Source: Bacteroidales bacterium (lineage in GTDB: Bacteria; Bacteroidota; Bacteroidia; Bacteroidales; UBA932). Taken from it: a DNA stretch of 64,000 nt. Where the stretch lies: positions 1-64,000 of the forward strand of contig JAGCUV010000118.1 in the NCBI GenBank assembly GCA_017962705.1, in the 5' to 3' direction. Below the pieces are notes generated by a model that was given only the letters and a program-made list of their open reading frames with translations, made no database searches and was not told where the DNA came from. This document shows, piece by piece, positions 51,197 to 61,693 of the stretch (position 1 is the first letter of the stretch; each line of letters begins with the position of its first letter). The translations under genes and the position numbers were made by a program.

Positions 51197-53995
51197 ATGA
51201 AAAGAATTCATCTATTACTTGTTTTTTCGTTTCTTGCAGCCTTCCTGGCCTGTAAGAAAGAAGCCGATCAAGGGGGTGGAGAAACCTCCGGAGGAAAGGT
51301 TGTTTTCACGGCGACCCTAGAAGACCTCGTGTCGGGCTCCAGTCTGCAATCGTTCTGGCTTCCCGGCGATCAAATTCAACTTGTATTGAATGATGGCAGT
51401 ACCATGACGCCTACGTTGGTGGCAGGCGGAGGAACCGCCACAGGCAGTTTTGTGGCGACAAATCCCGGCGAAAGAACCGCCCTGTTTGCCGTATTTCCTA
51501 CTTCCGCGATGGATTCCGCGGAGGGCAATACAACGCAGATCAGCATCGCCCATTCACAACCCACCAGCACTTCTCCTGAGACACTCTCTGTCGGTAAGGT
51601 CGGATCAGACAACAGAATTTCCTTCAAAAACATGAATGCCGTCCTGGGTATCCAGCTCAAGGCGGGCACGGAAACGACCAAGATGGAAGTCACCAGCGCC
51701 GACGGCAGCGCGCTGGTCGGCACCATGGTTGTCGACTGTTCCGGCGCCGTTCCCGTTGTCAGTGCCGTTAATTCTCCGGCTTCCACGGTCTCAACGACCA
51801 CGCTTGGGGCCGGGACGTATTATCTGACGGTCGTTCCCGGAGCGCACGCGCAAGGGTTGAAGATAAAAACCTATTCGGGAGAGGGAATCTACACCGAGTC
51901 CGGAGAATATGAATGCGACATTGACAATCTGGCCCCCAATACCGTATATCGATATGAACTCAAGGAGGTCATTCCTTCCAAATCCTACTGTGTAACCGTT
52001 GAAGGTGCGGGTAAAAAGGACGGAAGCAGTTGGGAAAACGCAATGAGCGCCGCCAAGATGTGGAGCTTCCTATCATTGAACGGTATAACCGCGACCAAAC
52101 TCAACGGTTCCGTCTTCAATCTCGGGGCCGGCACCTATGACTGGGGGACGAATGCCACCTTGTCTTACGAAGAAGATGTCCGCTTCAGCATCATAGGCAT
52201 AAAGAATGAGACTGTTTTCTCCGGAAACAATGCGCACAGGATCCTTGAGATAAATGGAGAGGTCGATGTCGAGATCCAAGGCGTCAATTTTGTCGGCGGT
52301 CGGGTTACGGTCGCGCTGGAAGGTGGAGAAGACGGCGGAGCCATCAAGATTTCCTCTGGAACCTGGGAGTTCACGGACTGCTCATTTTCCGGTAACAAGG
52401 CAACGAACGGTGGAGCGATTGCGATGTCCGGAGGGTCTGTGAAATTCGTAGACTGCGTTTTCAACGAGAATGAGGCCTTGTGTGATGACATCAATCGAAC
52501 CAGCGGTACCGGTTTTGGCGGCGCCATCGACTGTGACTCCAACGCCGTCATCGCCATCAGCGGATGTACCTTCTCGGGCAATGTCGCCTGGAAGGGCGGA
52601 GCCGTCGATTTCTACAGCAGCGGTTCCGAAGTGTTGATTGAGAATACCACTTTTACAGCCAATGGGAACGATAACACCCGTGACGGCGGCGCCATTTTTA
52701 TGAAAACCAGTGCCTCTATGAAAGACTGCGTGCTGACCGGCAACAAAGCGAAATATGGTGCCGGAATGCGCGTTTCTGATCATCACGTTTCTATCGAAGG
52801 AGGCAGTTTCAAAGAGAATGTTGCTTCCGGGAACGCAGGCGCCATCAGTGTGGGCGAGAAAGGAAGACTGGAAATAGGCAATGAAAAACCTGTCACTTTC
52901 CAGGGTAACTCCGCCGCTTTATATGGAGGGGCCTTGGAAGTGGAGAGTTTCAGGGAATCGCTCGGAAACAATGTCCGCAACGCGATATTCAAGGATAACC
53001 AGGCGCAATACGGCGGCGCGGTGGCCGTGTATGGCAAGGGTGGTAAAGCCACAAGCATGTACTTCAAAGATTGTACGGTAGAAGGAAACTCCGCGACCAA
53101 GGACGGTGGCGCCTTCTATGTGGAAGATGAATCATTCATCGATCTTACCCGGATCATACTCAAGAATAACCATGCCAACAATATGGGCGGGGCCGTCTGT
53201 ATGCACGGCTGGAAGGGGGTTCAGGCATTCCGGTCCTCCTTCACCGGCAATTACTCCGGCACCGGAGGCGCCATTTATTCGGAAGGTTCCAGTGACAAGT
53301 ATGCCTATCTTTTCATTGACGAATGTTCTTTCGATGCCAATTCTATTTCAAACCGGTATGGCTGTACCATCAACATCAATGGTCTCGACCTTTTCTGTAT
53401 GAACAACTGTTCCGTGAGGGGCTCCTATACGACGACCGGCCAATCGTCCTATAAAACAGGATTGAGTCCATCCTGGATAGCCATCGACGCCATACAGACC
53501 TGTTCCAGCATCAGCAACTGTTCCATTATCGGTGACACGCGGAATGGCGCGGATGGCGGCGCGCTGACCGACAATACCGCCCTGGTCGGCGTCATGGGTT
53601 CTGCGACTCATTATTTCACCAACAATATCATCGTTCCTCAGTCTGAAGAAGTGTCATCCATCGGCGGAGAAGCCGGCAGCGAACTTATCGATTTAAGTTA
53701 TACGCATTACAACAAACTTGTCAAAATAGGTACCAGCACCGATAATGGCGGCAACGTGAGCGGCGTATTGGTCTCCGGGATCGGAGGACTCGCTTGGAGC
53801 GCCGAGTCCGGATGTTGGCAGTGGAATGGTCAGATAGGCGGCTCCACGCCTTCCTTGATTACGCGGGCTGCGGCCTATGAACGTCTTGTTACGCTTTGCC
53901 CCAAGTTCGTTACTTGGTGCGGAGAAGACATATACAAAGACCAGCGCAACGCCAATCGTGGCGACAACTGGTGGCCCGGTGCTTATCAAAACTAG
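51197..53995 (+). CDS. Lipoprotein: fimbrillin-like N-domain and right-handed beta-helix
   Basis: 932 aa. Signal MKRIHLLLVFSFLAAFLACKK with lipobox. Residues about 35-260 are the shared fimbrillin-like module (FWLPGDQIQLVLNDG, ISFKNMNAVLGIQL). After SYCVTVEGAGKKDGSSW begins a long beta-helix with repeated F-x-G-N-x-A-x-x-GGAI turns (CSFSGNKATNGGAIAMSGG, CTFSGNVAWKGGAVDF), as in PMP-like adhesins and pectate-lyase-like folds. No lyase residues can be assigned. Binding or depolymerising a pectic glycan is plausible given GH28 genes in the operon. Confidence 0.75.
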   Translation: MKRIHLLLVFSFLAAFLACKKEADQGGGETSGGKVVFTATLEDLVSGSSLQSFWLPGDQIQLVLNDGSTMTPTLVAGGGTATGSFVATNPGERTALFAVFPTSAMDSAEGNTTQISIAHSQPTSTSPETLSVGKVGSDNRISFKNMNAVLGIQLKAGTETTKMEVTSADGSALVGTMVVDCSGAVPVVSAVNSPASTVSTTTLGAGTYYLTVVPGAHAQGLKIKTYSGEGIYTESGEYECDIDNLAPNTVYRYELKEVIPSKSYCVTVEGAGKKDGSSWENAMSAAKMWSFLSLNGITATKLNGSVFNLGAGTYDWGTNATLSYEEDVRFSIIGIKNETVFSGNNAHRILEINGEVDVEIQGVNFVGGRVTVALEGGEDGGAIKISSGTWEFTDCSFSGNKATNGGAIAMSGGSVKFVDCVFNENEALCDDINRTSGTGFGGAIDCDSNAVIAISGCTFSGNVAWKGGAVDFYSSGSEVLIENTTFTANGNDNTRDGGAIFMKTSASMKDCVLTGNKAKYGAGMRVSDHHVSIEGGSFKENVASGNAGAISVGEKGRLEIGNEKPVTFQGNSAALYGGALEVESFRESLGNNVRNAIFKDNQAQYGGAVAVYGKGGKATSMYFKDCTVEGNSATKDGGAFYVEDESFIDLTRIILKNNHANNMGGAVCMHGWKGVQAFRSSFTGNYSGTGGAIYSEGSSDKYAYLFIDECSFDANSISNRYGCTININGLDLFCMNNCSVRGSYTTTGQSSYKTGLSPSWIAIDAIQTCSSISNCSIIGDTRNGADGGALTDNTALVGVMGSATHYFTNNIIVPQSEEVSSIGGEAGSELIDLSYTHYNKLVKIGTSTDNGGNVSGVLVSGIGGLAWSAESGCWQWNGQIGGSTPSLITRAAAYERLVTLCPKFVTWCGEDIYKDQRNANRGDNWWPGAYQN

Positions 53996-54001
53996 CATAA
54001 A

Positions 54002-57000
54002 ATGAGAAGGGATATACTAAAACATTTATCGGCTGTCATCTTTTTTGTGATTTCGATAGTCGCGTCGGCGCAAAACGTACAGCTTAGCGGTGTCGTCAAA
54101 GACGCAGAAACCGGTGAGGGGGTCATCGGCGCTTCGGTGATGATGAAAGGAACCACCAACGGAACCGTCACCGACCTTGACGGTAATTTCTCCCTCAGCG
54201 TTCCTTCCGGAGCGGATATTCTGATCAGCGCGCTGGGATATGACGATTACGCGCTGGTGGCCGCAGCCGGAATGGCCTCTCTGAACATTCTTATGCGTGC
54301 CTCCACCCAATTCCTTGATGAAATTGTGGTCGTGGGATATGGCACACAGAAGAAAGTAAACCTCACGGGGGCCGTATCCACAGTGAATTTTGAAGATTTG
54401 GCCGAATCCCGCCCGGTCACTTCCATCGCCTCGGCGCTGGCCGGCACGAGCGCCGGTCTGTCCGTACGCACCACCTCGTCTGATCCGGGCAACGAGTCCA
54501 ACACCATCAGGATACGTGGAACAGGAACGCTAAACTCATCTTCGCCGCTTTATATTGTGGACGGTGTGGAGAGCAGCATGAGTTATGTCAACGCTCACGA
54601 CATTGCCACCATAACGATTCTCAAGGATGCCGCCTCCTGCGCCATCTACGGAAACAGGGGCGCCAACGGTGTGGTTCTGATTACTACGAAGCAAGGGTCT
54701 GAGGGCCGTGTCAACGTAACTTATTCCGGAAACGTCTCCTTTAACAGCCCCATGCACAAACTGTCGTATCTGACAGATTATGCCGATTATATGGAACTCA
54801 TGAATGAGTCGCTCTCCAACATCGGCCAGGCGGAGAATTTCCTTCCCTCAACCATCCAGACCTGGCGCAATGCCAAGAACAATCCCGACGGTATTGCGGA
54901 ATCCGGTTATCCCAACTATGTGGCCTACCCCAATACCGATTGGCAAGACTGCATGTATAGGAATGTGGCTTCTCACGAGCATAACATTTCCGTGTCAGGG
55001 AAGGGTGGCAAAGCCAGTTATCTGATTTCTGCCAATTACATGTACAACCCGGGCCTTATCTCCAATACGGCTGCAAGGAAATACCAGGTCAGAGCCAATA
55101 TCGACGTCCAACCTACCCAATGGCTTACCGTAGGGATGCAAACCTATGGCTCCGTGCTCAGCAAACAGTCCGGAGATTTTTCCACGGCCGTAGATTATAT
55201 CGGAAAATCAACACCCGGCGTTTATCCTTATTATGGCGGTTATTATGGATTTCCCGCGGCCAATGAGGAGAGCGCGACGGCCAGTAACCCGCTGTATACG
55301 GTCAATGAAGAAGATGCCATACGGACGAATTCAAGAATCAAGGTCTCGGGATATGCGAAGATCGATTTCCTGAAAGATTTCTCATTCAAGACGCTTGTGA
55401 ATTACGGGCGATACTGGTACGACTATCAGTCCAAGCCGGTGGTTCCCCAGCCGGTGAAGATGAATTTTGCCACAGGCGTTCAGATGACGACTCCACCGCC
55501 GACGGAGACGATGGAAACCTGGTTCAGGGCCAACGGAGACTGGGACTATACCATACAGACAACGCTTCATTGGAATCATACCTTCGGCGGCCATCACGAG
55601 CTCAGCGCTCTGCTCGGATACGAGGAGTATTACAGTTATGAATACAATCACAATGGGACGAAGAAGGGCCTTGTCGCTCCAAGCATCTGGGTGGCCGATA
55701 CCGCGGTGGAGCCGCTGAATGTCGGCGGGTCTGCTTCGGACTATTCATCCAGATCGTTCTTCGGCAGGTTGAATTACGTCCTATTCGGCCGGTATCTCTT
55801 TGAAGCGAACCTTCGTTGTGACGGCTCCTCGAGGTTTGCCTCCACGAGACGCTGGGGCGTGTTCCCATCCTTCTCGGCCGGATGGCGCATCGACCAGGAA
55901 CGCTTTATGAAAAACAGCGGTTTCGATCTGCTCAAGATCAGGGCTTCCTGGGGACGGCTGGGCAACAACAGCATCGGTAATTACGAGTACCAGTCTACCT
56001 ATGCCGCGCGTAACTACAGTTTTAACAATGTTCTTTACAACGGCCTTGCCGTGGGTACCTATGCCAACAACGACCTGCGGTGGGAGACAACCACATCGAC
56101 CGACATCGGCATCGATCTGGGCGTATTGGACAACCGGCTGACCGCCGAGATAGACTTCTATAACAAACTCACGGACGGCATCCTGTACCGGCCTACGATT
56201 TATCTGACGGCCGGTGAGGCGACGGCTCCGCGTGAAAACATTGCCGAGGTCACCAACCGCGGCGTGGAACTGACGCTGGGCTGGAGAAGCCACGTCAAAG
56301 ATTTCAGCTATAGCGTGAGCGGCAATTTCTCCTACAACTACAACCGGGTTACCAAGTACAAAGGGAAGCTCAACGAGTATTGGCAGGAAGCCCCCAGCGG
56401 GATACGTACCTATGTGTCCAATCTGGGAGATGTGTCCACCGGCGGCTCTACTCGTATTCTGGAGGGACATACCATCAACGAGTATTATATGCTTACCCCC
56501 TATCAGGGAAACGCCTCCTACTTTGACGATAAAGGCCGGGTTATCGTTGGCGGCGGCCCCCGGGACGGTATGATCAGGACTGAACTGGATATGTTGTGGC
56601 TGAAGGCCATGATCGCTGAGGGATACAATTTCCGACCCCAGGAGGGAGTAGGCAAGGACAAGATCTGGTACGGTGACTATATCTATGCCGACATAGACGG
56701 TGACGGAATATACGGAAACACCTACGACAATGTCTTTACCGGTAAGTCTTCCACGCCTATGTTCAATTATGGTTTCCAGGCCAGTTTCTCTTGGAAAGGG
56801 ATAGACATTCAAATGAGTTTTGCGGGCGCCGCCGGCTTCTGGCTCTACTGGAACAGCACCGGAGCCACCAGTACCGGAACGCGCATCGGCTACAACATCC
56901 TCTCCTCGATCGCCAAAGATCACTATTTCTATGATCCCGACCATCCTAACGATCCCAGGACCAACACCACCAGCAAAACGGCCCGTCTGACCGCCAATGA

Positions 57001-57259
57001 AAAGGATAACCAGCAGGGAGCCACAAGTGTCCTGCACCTTTATAAGGGTGATTATCTGAAAATGAAAAACCTAACTATCGGCTATTCGCTTCCGGAGCAT
57101 ATTGCCAACAAGATTTTCATGAAAGGGCTCAGAGTTTATGTCTCCGGAGAGAATCTGTTCAGTATCACCTCCTATCCGGGGCAGGACCCGGAGATGGGCG
57201 CCGATCTCGGATATGTGACCATGCGCCAGATTTCCCTGGGAGTGAACCTAACATTCTGA
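54002..57259 (+). CDS. SusC-like TonB-dependent transporter of the GH28 locus
   Basis: 1085 aa. Signal peptide, carboxypeptidase-like domain (VQLSGVVKDAETGEGVIGASV), TonB-type segment DEIVVVGYGTQKKVNLTGAV, plug (LYIVDGVES, AIYGNRGANGVVLITTKQG) and barrel ending ISLGVNLTF. It moves oligosaccharides across the outer membrane. Starts 6 nt after the beta-helix gene and 4 nt before susD. Confidence 0.95.
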   Translation: MRRDILKHLSAVIFFVISIVASAQNVQLSGVVKDAETGEGVIGASVMMKGTTNGTVTDLDGNFSLSVPSGADILISALGYDDYALVAAAGMASLNILMRASTQFLDEIVVVGYGTQKKVNLTGAVSTVNFEDLAESRPVTSIASALAGTSAGLSVRTTSSDPGNESNTIRIRGTGTLNSSSPLYIVDGVESSMSYVNAHDIATITILKDAASCAIYGNRGANGVVLITTKQGSEGRVNVTYSGNVSFNSPMHKLSYLTDYADYMELMNESLSNIGQAENFLPSTIQTWRNAKNNPDGIAESGYPNYVAYPNTDWQDCMYRNVASHEHNISVSGKGGKASYLISANYMYNPGLISNTAARKYQVRANIDVQPTQWLTVGMQTYGSVLSKQSGDFSTAVDYIGKSTPGVYPYYGGYYGFPAANEESATASNPLYTVNEEDAIRTNSRIKVSGYAKIDFLKDFSFKTLVNYGRYWYDYQSKPVVPQPVKMNFATGVQMTTPPPTETMETWFRANGDWDYTIQTTLHWNHTFGGHHELSALLGYEEYYSYEYNHNGTKKGLVAPSIWVADTAVEPLNVGGSASDYSSRSFFGRLNYVLFGRYLFEANLRCDGSSRFASTRRWGVFPSFSAGWRIDQERFMKNSGFDLLKIRASWGRLGNNSIGNYEYQSTYAARNYSFNNVLYNGLAVGTYANNDLRWETTTSTDIGIDLGVLDNRLTAEIDFYNKLTDGILYRPTIYLTAGEATAPRENIAEVTNRGVELTLGWRSHVKDFSYSVSGNFSYNYNRVTKYKGKLNEYWQEAPSGIRTYVSNLGDVSTGGSTRILEGHTINEYYMLTPYQGNASYFDDKGRVIVGGGPRDGMIRTELDMLWLKAMIAEGYNFRPQEGVGKDKIWYGDYIYADIDGDGIYGNTYDNVFTGKSSTPMFNYGFQASFSWKGIDIQMSFAGAAGFWLYWNSTGATSTGTRIGYNILSSIAKDHYFYDPDHPNDPRTNTTSKTARLTANEKDNQQGATSVLHLYKGDYLKMKNLTIGYSLPEHIANKIFMKGLRVYVSGENLFSITSYPGQDPEMGADLGYVTMRQISLGVNLTF

Positions 57260-57263
57260 CAAT

Positions 57264-59096
57264 ATGAAAACAGTAAAATATTTTGCCATCGGAACCATAC
57301 TCCTGCTGGGTCTCACCGCCTGCAGGAAAGAATTGTTGGATACCAAGCCGTACAATGCTGTCAATGCAAACGACATCTGGACGTCGGCCAGCCTTGCCTC
57401 TCTGGCGGTGAACGGTGTCTACAATGCGCTGATCCAGAGTTCCGGAGAGGATTATCAAAATTCTATCAGCCAGGGCAATTACCTGGGTCTGGACGCCCAC
57501 ACCCTGTCGGCCCTCGATCCTACGGTGAGCCCCAGGAACAACTGGTCCAGCACCCACTCTTTGCTGAACGGGAACGCCTCGTCGAGCGATGCGCTGTTCA
57601 GCCGTGCCTGGAAACAGCTCTATGAGGGGGTCCTCCGGGCCAACGATGTCATCGACAACATTGAGAGCGTTCCCGACATGAAGCCTGAACTGAAGGCACA
57701 GTATAAGGCTGAGGCCAGGTTCCTCCGCGCCTATTTCTATTATAGATTGAACTGCTATTATCGCGGCGTGCCCCTTTATCTGCACAGCACTCCCGTGAAC
57801 GAATTCACCAAGCCCCGCAGCAGCGAGGCGGAGATATGGGCTGCCGTTATCGCCGACCTTACAGCCGCCATCAACGAACCCAATCTTCCCGGAAAGTACG
57901 CCGCGGGTGACGCCAATTACGGACGCGCGACCAAAGGTGCGGCCTATGCCCTGCGCGGGAAGACGTACCTGTGGATGAAGGAGTACGAATTGGCCGAAAA
58001 CGATTTCAGGAGGGTGGGCCCGCTGGGATTCAGCCTTTTTCAGGGTGAGTATAAGCAGTTGTTCAAGGAGAATAACGAACAATGCGAGGAAATGGTCTTT
58101 TCCATACAGTGTTTCGAGAAGAATTCATACGGCAACCAGATGAGTTTCAAGTATGGCTCCCGGGTTTCCTGTGGCAGTGGTTGGAACGACTTCTACGGCG
58201 ATGCCGATTTCATTGATACCTATGAGACCAAGGAGGGCAAGCCCTTCAAATGGAACGACTACATTCCGGGTTATTCCAGCATGACTCCCGTCAAACGTTC
58301 GGTCTATTTCCTTCGGGATGGATTGGAGTCCGGGAACGGCAATTTCGGGACAGCAAACTATAAAGAGCTGAAAAACAAAATGGCCGATTATGGTTCCGAC
58401 TTTTCAAAGTACCTGGACCAGGGCAACGAAGCCCGCATCAAGGCTGTTTACGAGGACCGTGACCCCAGACTGATGCAAACGTACATCACCCCTTATTCGG
58501 AGTATCTGGGGGCTCCCAACAATGTGGAATATATGTACACCTTGCGATGGCCTTTCGTGCAGAATGATACGGAACGGCCCTTCGATCTCCGTACAGACAC
58601 CTCCAAGTCTTTCTTCTATCTGGTGAGGAAGTTCGTGTTTGAAGGAACGGAACATCTGTACCGTGAGTATTCGCCCATTGATGTTCCTATCATCCGTTAT
58701 GCCGATGTGCTGCTGTCCCTGGCAGAAGCCCTTAACGAACAGGGGAAAACCAATGACGCGATTCCCTTTGTCAACATGGTGCGCCAGCGTGCCGGAGTGG
58801 CTTTGCTGAACAGCAATTCATACACGAGGGTCTCAGGGCAGGATAATCTCAGGGAACGCATCCGGCGTGAAAAGAGATGGGAACTTGCGTGTGAAGGAAC
58901 CCTTTACTTCGACGAACTTCGCTGGGGTACCTGGTACGATTCCAAGCTCTATGACGGAGCCGGCCTGAAGCAGTGCTGGGGAGAGGCCAGTGTCACCTGG
59001 ACCCGGAACGGAGATTATTACACCAAGTGGCCTGTACCGGCTACAGAAAGACAACTTAATACGTCGCTGACTCAGAATGAAGGTTGGATTGACTGA
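57264..59096 (+). CDS. SusD-like surface glycan-binding lipoprotein of the GH28 locus
   Basis: 610 aa with lipobox LTAC. Typical RagB/SusD segments: ELLDTKPYNAVNANDIWTS, AEARFLRAYFYYRLNCYYRG, GAAYALRGKTYLWMKEYELA and IIRYADVLLSLAEALNEQGK. Complete, unlike the fructan-locus copy. Its end overlaps the first GH28 gene by 20 nt. Confidence 0.94.
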   Translation: MKTVKYFAIGTILLLGLTACRKELLDTKPYNAVNANDIWTSASLASLAVNGVYNALIQSSGEDYQNSISQGNYLGLDAHTLSALDPTVSPRNNWSSTHSLLNGNASSSDALFSRAWKQLYEGVLRANDVIDNIESVPDMKPELKAQYKAEARFLRAYFYYRLNCYYRGVPLYLHSTPVNEFTKPRSSEAEIWAAVIADLTAAINEPNLPGKYAAGDANYGRATKGAAYALRGKTYLWMKEYELAENDFRRVGPLGFSLFQGEYKQLFKENNEQCEEMVFSIQCFEKNSYGNQMSFKYGSRVSCGSGWNDFYGDADFIDTYETKEGKPFKWNDYIPGYSSMTPVKRSVYFLRDGLESGNGNFGTANYKELKNKMADYGSDFSKYLDQGNEARIKAVYEDRDPRLMQTYITPYSEYLGAPNNVEYMYTLRWPFVQNDTERPFDLRTDTSKSFFYLVRKFVFEGTEHLYREYSPIDVPIIRYADVLLSLAEALNEQGKTNDAIPFVNMVRQRAGVALLNSNSYTRVSGQDNLRERIRREKRWELACEGTLYFDELRWGTWYDSKLYDGAGLKQCWGEASVTWTRNGDYYTKWPVPATERQLNTSLTQNEGWID

Positions 59097-60417
59097 TGGG
59101 AAGCGGGCCGTTGCGCTGATGGCTGCCATGCTTGTATGCTCCTGTGGAAATCCCGGGAGTACAAGCATCGTTCCCATCCATAAAACACCCGTTGACGACC
59201 CCGTTATCCTGCCGAAATTATCGGTGAAAGATTTCGGGGCAAAAGGTGACGGAACCGCGCACGACACGGAGGCCGTTCAATCCGCCATTGATCACGCCTC
59301 CGATATAGGGGGCGGGATGGTCATTCTGCCCGAAGGAACCTACCTTTGCGGCTCCATCTGGCTGAAGGACAATGTCGAACTTCACCTCTCGGAGGGGGCC
59401 GTCATCAAGGGAAGCCCCGACATCAAGGATTACTGCGCCGCAGATTGCTGTCCGCAGAACGAGGCCGAAATAGGCTGGGGCGATTATGTCAGCGGCGGCC
59501 ATCTGCTCCTGGGCGTAGGGGTCCGGAACGTGACCTTGAGCGGCCCCGGGAAGATTGACGGGAATTCAGATGCGTTTCTGTTGGATGCGAACGGAAAACC
59601 CTATAAAGAAAAGTCTCAGGTCCCCTGCCGCCCCTCGCAAATGGTATGGTTCGTAGACAGTCGGGACATTGCGATCAAGGATATCGAACTGGCCGATTCC
59701 CCTTATTGGAGCTGCTTCATTCTGAACTGTGAAAACGTGTCCATTTCCGGATGCAATGTCCACACGCAAAGAAAGGCGTACCACACGTTCAACGGGGACG
59801 GAATCGACATCGATCGCAGCCGGAATGTAACCATCAAAAACTGTAGGATAGACACGGCTGATGATTGCCTGACGCTCAGGGCTTCCTCCGCCCACCTTCT
59901 GGCGAAACCGATGGATTGCTCGGATATTGTGGTTTCCGCTTGTTCCCTGTCGTCCGACTGCAATGCCGTAAGGGTGGGCGTCGGCGAGGGATTCATCCAC
60001 GACGCTGTCTTTTCTGATATTGCCATCTCCAACTCCAATGTGGCATTCAATATCGTCGCAGCTTATGTAAAGGGCTCCCGGGGAACAGATATCGCGCGGA
60101 TTCAGTTCCGTAATGTCCAACTGCAGGCAAAAGAGTTCCTGAGAATCCATCATATGTATTCGAAGAACGCGCAGATCTATGATATTGCCTTTGACAGCGT
60201 AGAAGGCACGGCTCCTGACTGTTCGCATATATGGGCCAAAAAGGCCGCCCCGTTCAGCAATATTCTTCTTCATAAGGTATTCGTGCCGGCAGAGTTTGAA
60301 TGCGTGAATGCAACGGTGTTGGTCGATGGCGGTCAGATGATGAAGAAAAATCTGTCCCAGGATGAGTTGAGGCGCCTGGGTGACGCCATAGAAAATGAAA
60401 CACAATTGTTGTATTAG
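59077..60417 (+). CDS. GH28-family beta-helix glycosidase, copy 1
   Basis: 446 aa. Start ATG 59077 gives a basic then hydrophobic signal ending at Cys 23 (MLVCSC). The GH28 N-terminus SVKDFGAKGDGTAHDTEAVQ and the catalytic region NGDGIDIDRSRNVTIKNC with DTADDCLTLRA are present. The usual GHG is replaced by CNAVRVGVGEG and RIK by RIHH, so catalytic details may differ from classical polygalacturonase. Overlaps susD by 20 nt. A paralog follows. Confidence 0.82.
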   Translation: MKVGLTDGKRAVALMAAMLVCSCGNPGSTSIVPIHKTPVDDPVILPKLSVKDFGAKGDGTAHDTEAVQSAIDHASDIGGGMVILPEGTYLCGSIWLKDNVELHLSEGAVIKGSPDIKDYCAADCCPQNEAEIGWGDYVSGGHLLLGVGVRNVTLSGPGKIDGNSDAFLLDANGKPYKEKSQVPCRPSQMVWFVDSRDIAIKDIELADSPYWSCFILNCENVSISGCNVHTQRKAYHTFNGDGIDIDRSRNVTIKNCRIDTADDCLTLRASSAHLLAKPMDCSDIVVSACSLSSDCNAVRVGVGEGFIHDAVFSDIAISNSNVAFNIVAAYVKGSRGTDIARIQFRNVQLQAKEFLRIHHMYSKNAQIYDIAFDSVEGTAPDCSHIWAKKAAPFSNILLHKVFVPAEFECVNATVLVDGGQMMKKNLSQDELRRLGDAIENETQLLY

Positions 60418-60435
60418 AAGAATCGTGAACAAACA

Positions 60436-61692
60436 ATGAATAAAGGATTATACATATTGCTTGCCTTTGCAACGCTGTCATGCACCGGTAAAGTGTCGGT
60501 AAAGGACTTTGGCGCCCAGGGAGATGGCATTACATTGGATACGGAGGCCATACAGACAGCGCTTGACCGGACCGCACAACGAGGCGGAGGGGTGGTTGTC
60601 GTGCCTGCCGGAACCTATTTGTCCGGTTCCATCTGGTTAAGGGATAATACCGAACTGCATCTGGAGGAAGGAGCTGTCATCAAAGGGAGTCCGGACATCA
60701 AAGATTACTGTAGTGCCGATTGTTGCCCGCAGAATGAGTCGGAAATGGGCTTCGGCGACAATATCAGCGGCGGTCATCTCATTCTTGGCGTGGGGGTTCG
60801 GAATGTAACGCTCAGCGGTCCCGGAAGGATAGACGGCAATTCCGATGCTTTCTTGCTGGATTCCCTGGGTATACGCTACCCGCACAAATCCCAGATTCCG
60901 GTCCGGCCATCCCAGATGGTATGGATGGTGGACTGTGAGGATATCGCCCTCAAAGATATCGAGCTTGCCGATTCTCCTTATTGGAGTTGCTTTATCCTGA
61001 ATTGCAAGAAGGTCTGCATCGAGGGATGCTATGTCCATACCCGTAGGAAGGATTACCATACGTTCAACGGAGACGGAATTGATATCGACCGCTGCCAGGA
61101 CGTGACGATAACGGGCTGCAGGGTTGACACTTCCGATGACTGCATCACCCTCAGGGCTTCCTCGGCCCATCTTATGGAGAATCCCCAAGACTGCGCGCGG
61201 GTGTCCGTTTCCGATTGCGAGTTGTCATCCAGTTGCAACGCGATCCGGGTTGGCGTGGGAGAGGGCCATATCCACGACGCGGTACTTTCAAACATCAGGA
61301 TTACGGATTCCAATACGGCGTTCAATATTGTAAGCGCATACGACAAAAAGAGCCGTGGTGCCGATATAGACAACATCCTTTTCCAAGACATCACGGTTGA
61401 GGCCAATCAGTTGTTGCGCATCCATCACATGCGCTCCAAGGATGCGGTCATCAAGAATATATGCTTTGAGCGGATCAGCGGGACGGCTCCCCATGTTTCC
61501 CATCTGTGGGCAAAGGCAGCGGCACCGTTTGAGGATATTGTTTTCCGGCAGGTGGATGTCCCGGCGTCCTATGAATGCATCCATGCGCGTGTGAGAACGG
61601 AAGGCGGCTTGTTCCATGAGAAAGAGCTGTCTCCCGGTCAACTGGCCAGTCGCTATGACTCTATTGAAAATGAAACAAAACTTTTACACTGA
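60436..61692 (+). CDS. GH28-family beta-helix glycosidase, copy 2
   Basis: 418 aa with signal and lipobox ATLSC. Very similar to copy 1 along its length (KDYCSADCCPQNESEMGFGD, ELADSPYWSCFILNCKKV). It also keeps DTSDDCITLRAS but has CNAIRVGVGEG instead of GHG. The two are a tandem duplication with sequence divergence, possibly for different linkages in a pectic side chain. The phosphatase gene follows after 1 nt. Confidence 0.82.
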   Translation: MNKGLYILLAFATLSCTGKVSVKDFGAQGDGITLDTEAIQTALDRTAQRGGGVVVVPAGTYLSGSIWLRDNTELHLEEGAVIKGSPDIKDYCSADCCPQNESEMGFGDNISGGHLILGVGVRNVTLSGPGRIDGNSDAFLLDSLGIRYPHKSQIPVRPSQMVWMVDCEDIALKDIELADSPYWSCFILNCKKVCIEGCYVHTRRKDYHTFNGDGIDIDRCQDVTITGCRVDTSDDCITLRASSAHLMENPQDCARVSVSDCELSSSCNAIRVGVGEGHIHDAVLSNIRITDSNTAFNIVSAYDKKSRGADIDNILFQDITVEANQLLRIHHMRSKDAVIKNICFERISGTAPHVSHLWAKAAAPFEDIVFRQVDVPASYECIHARVRTEGGLFHEKELSPGQLASRYDSIENETKLLH

Positions 61693-61693
61693 A

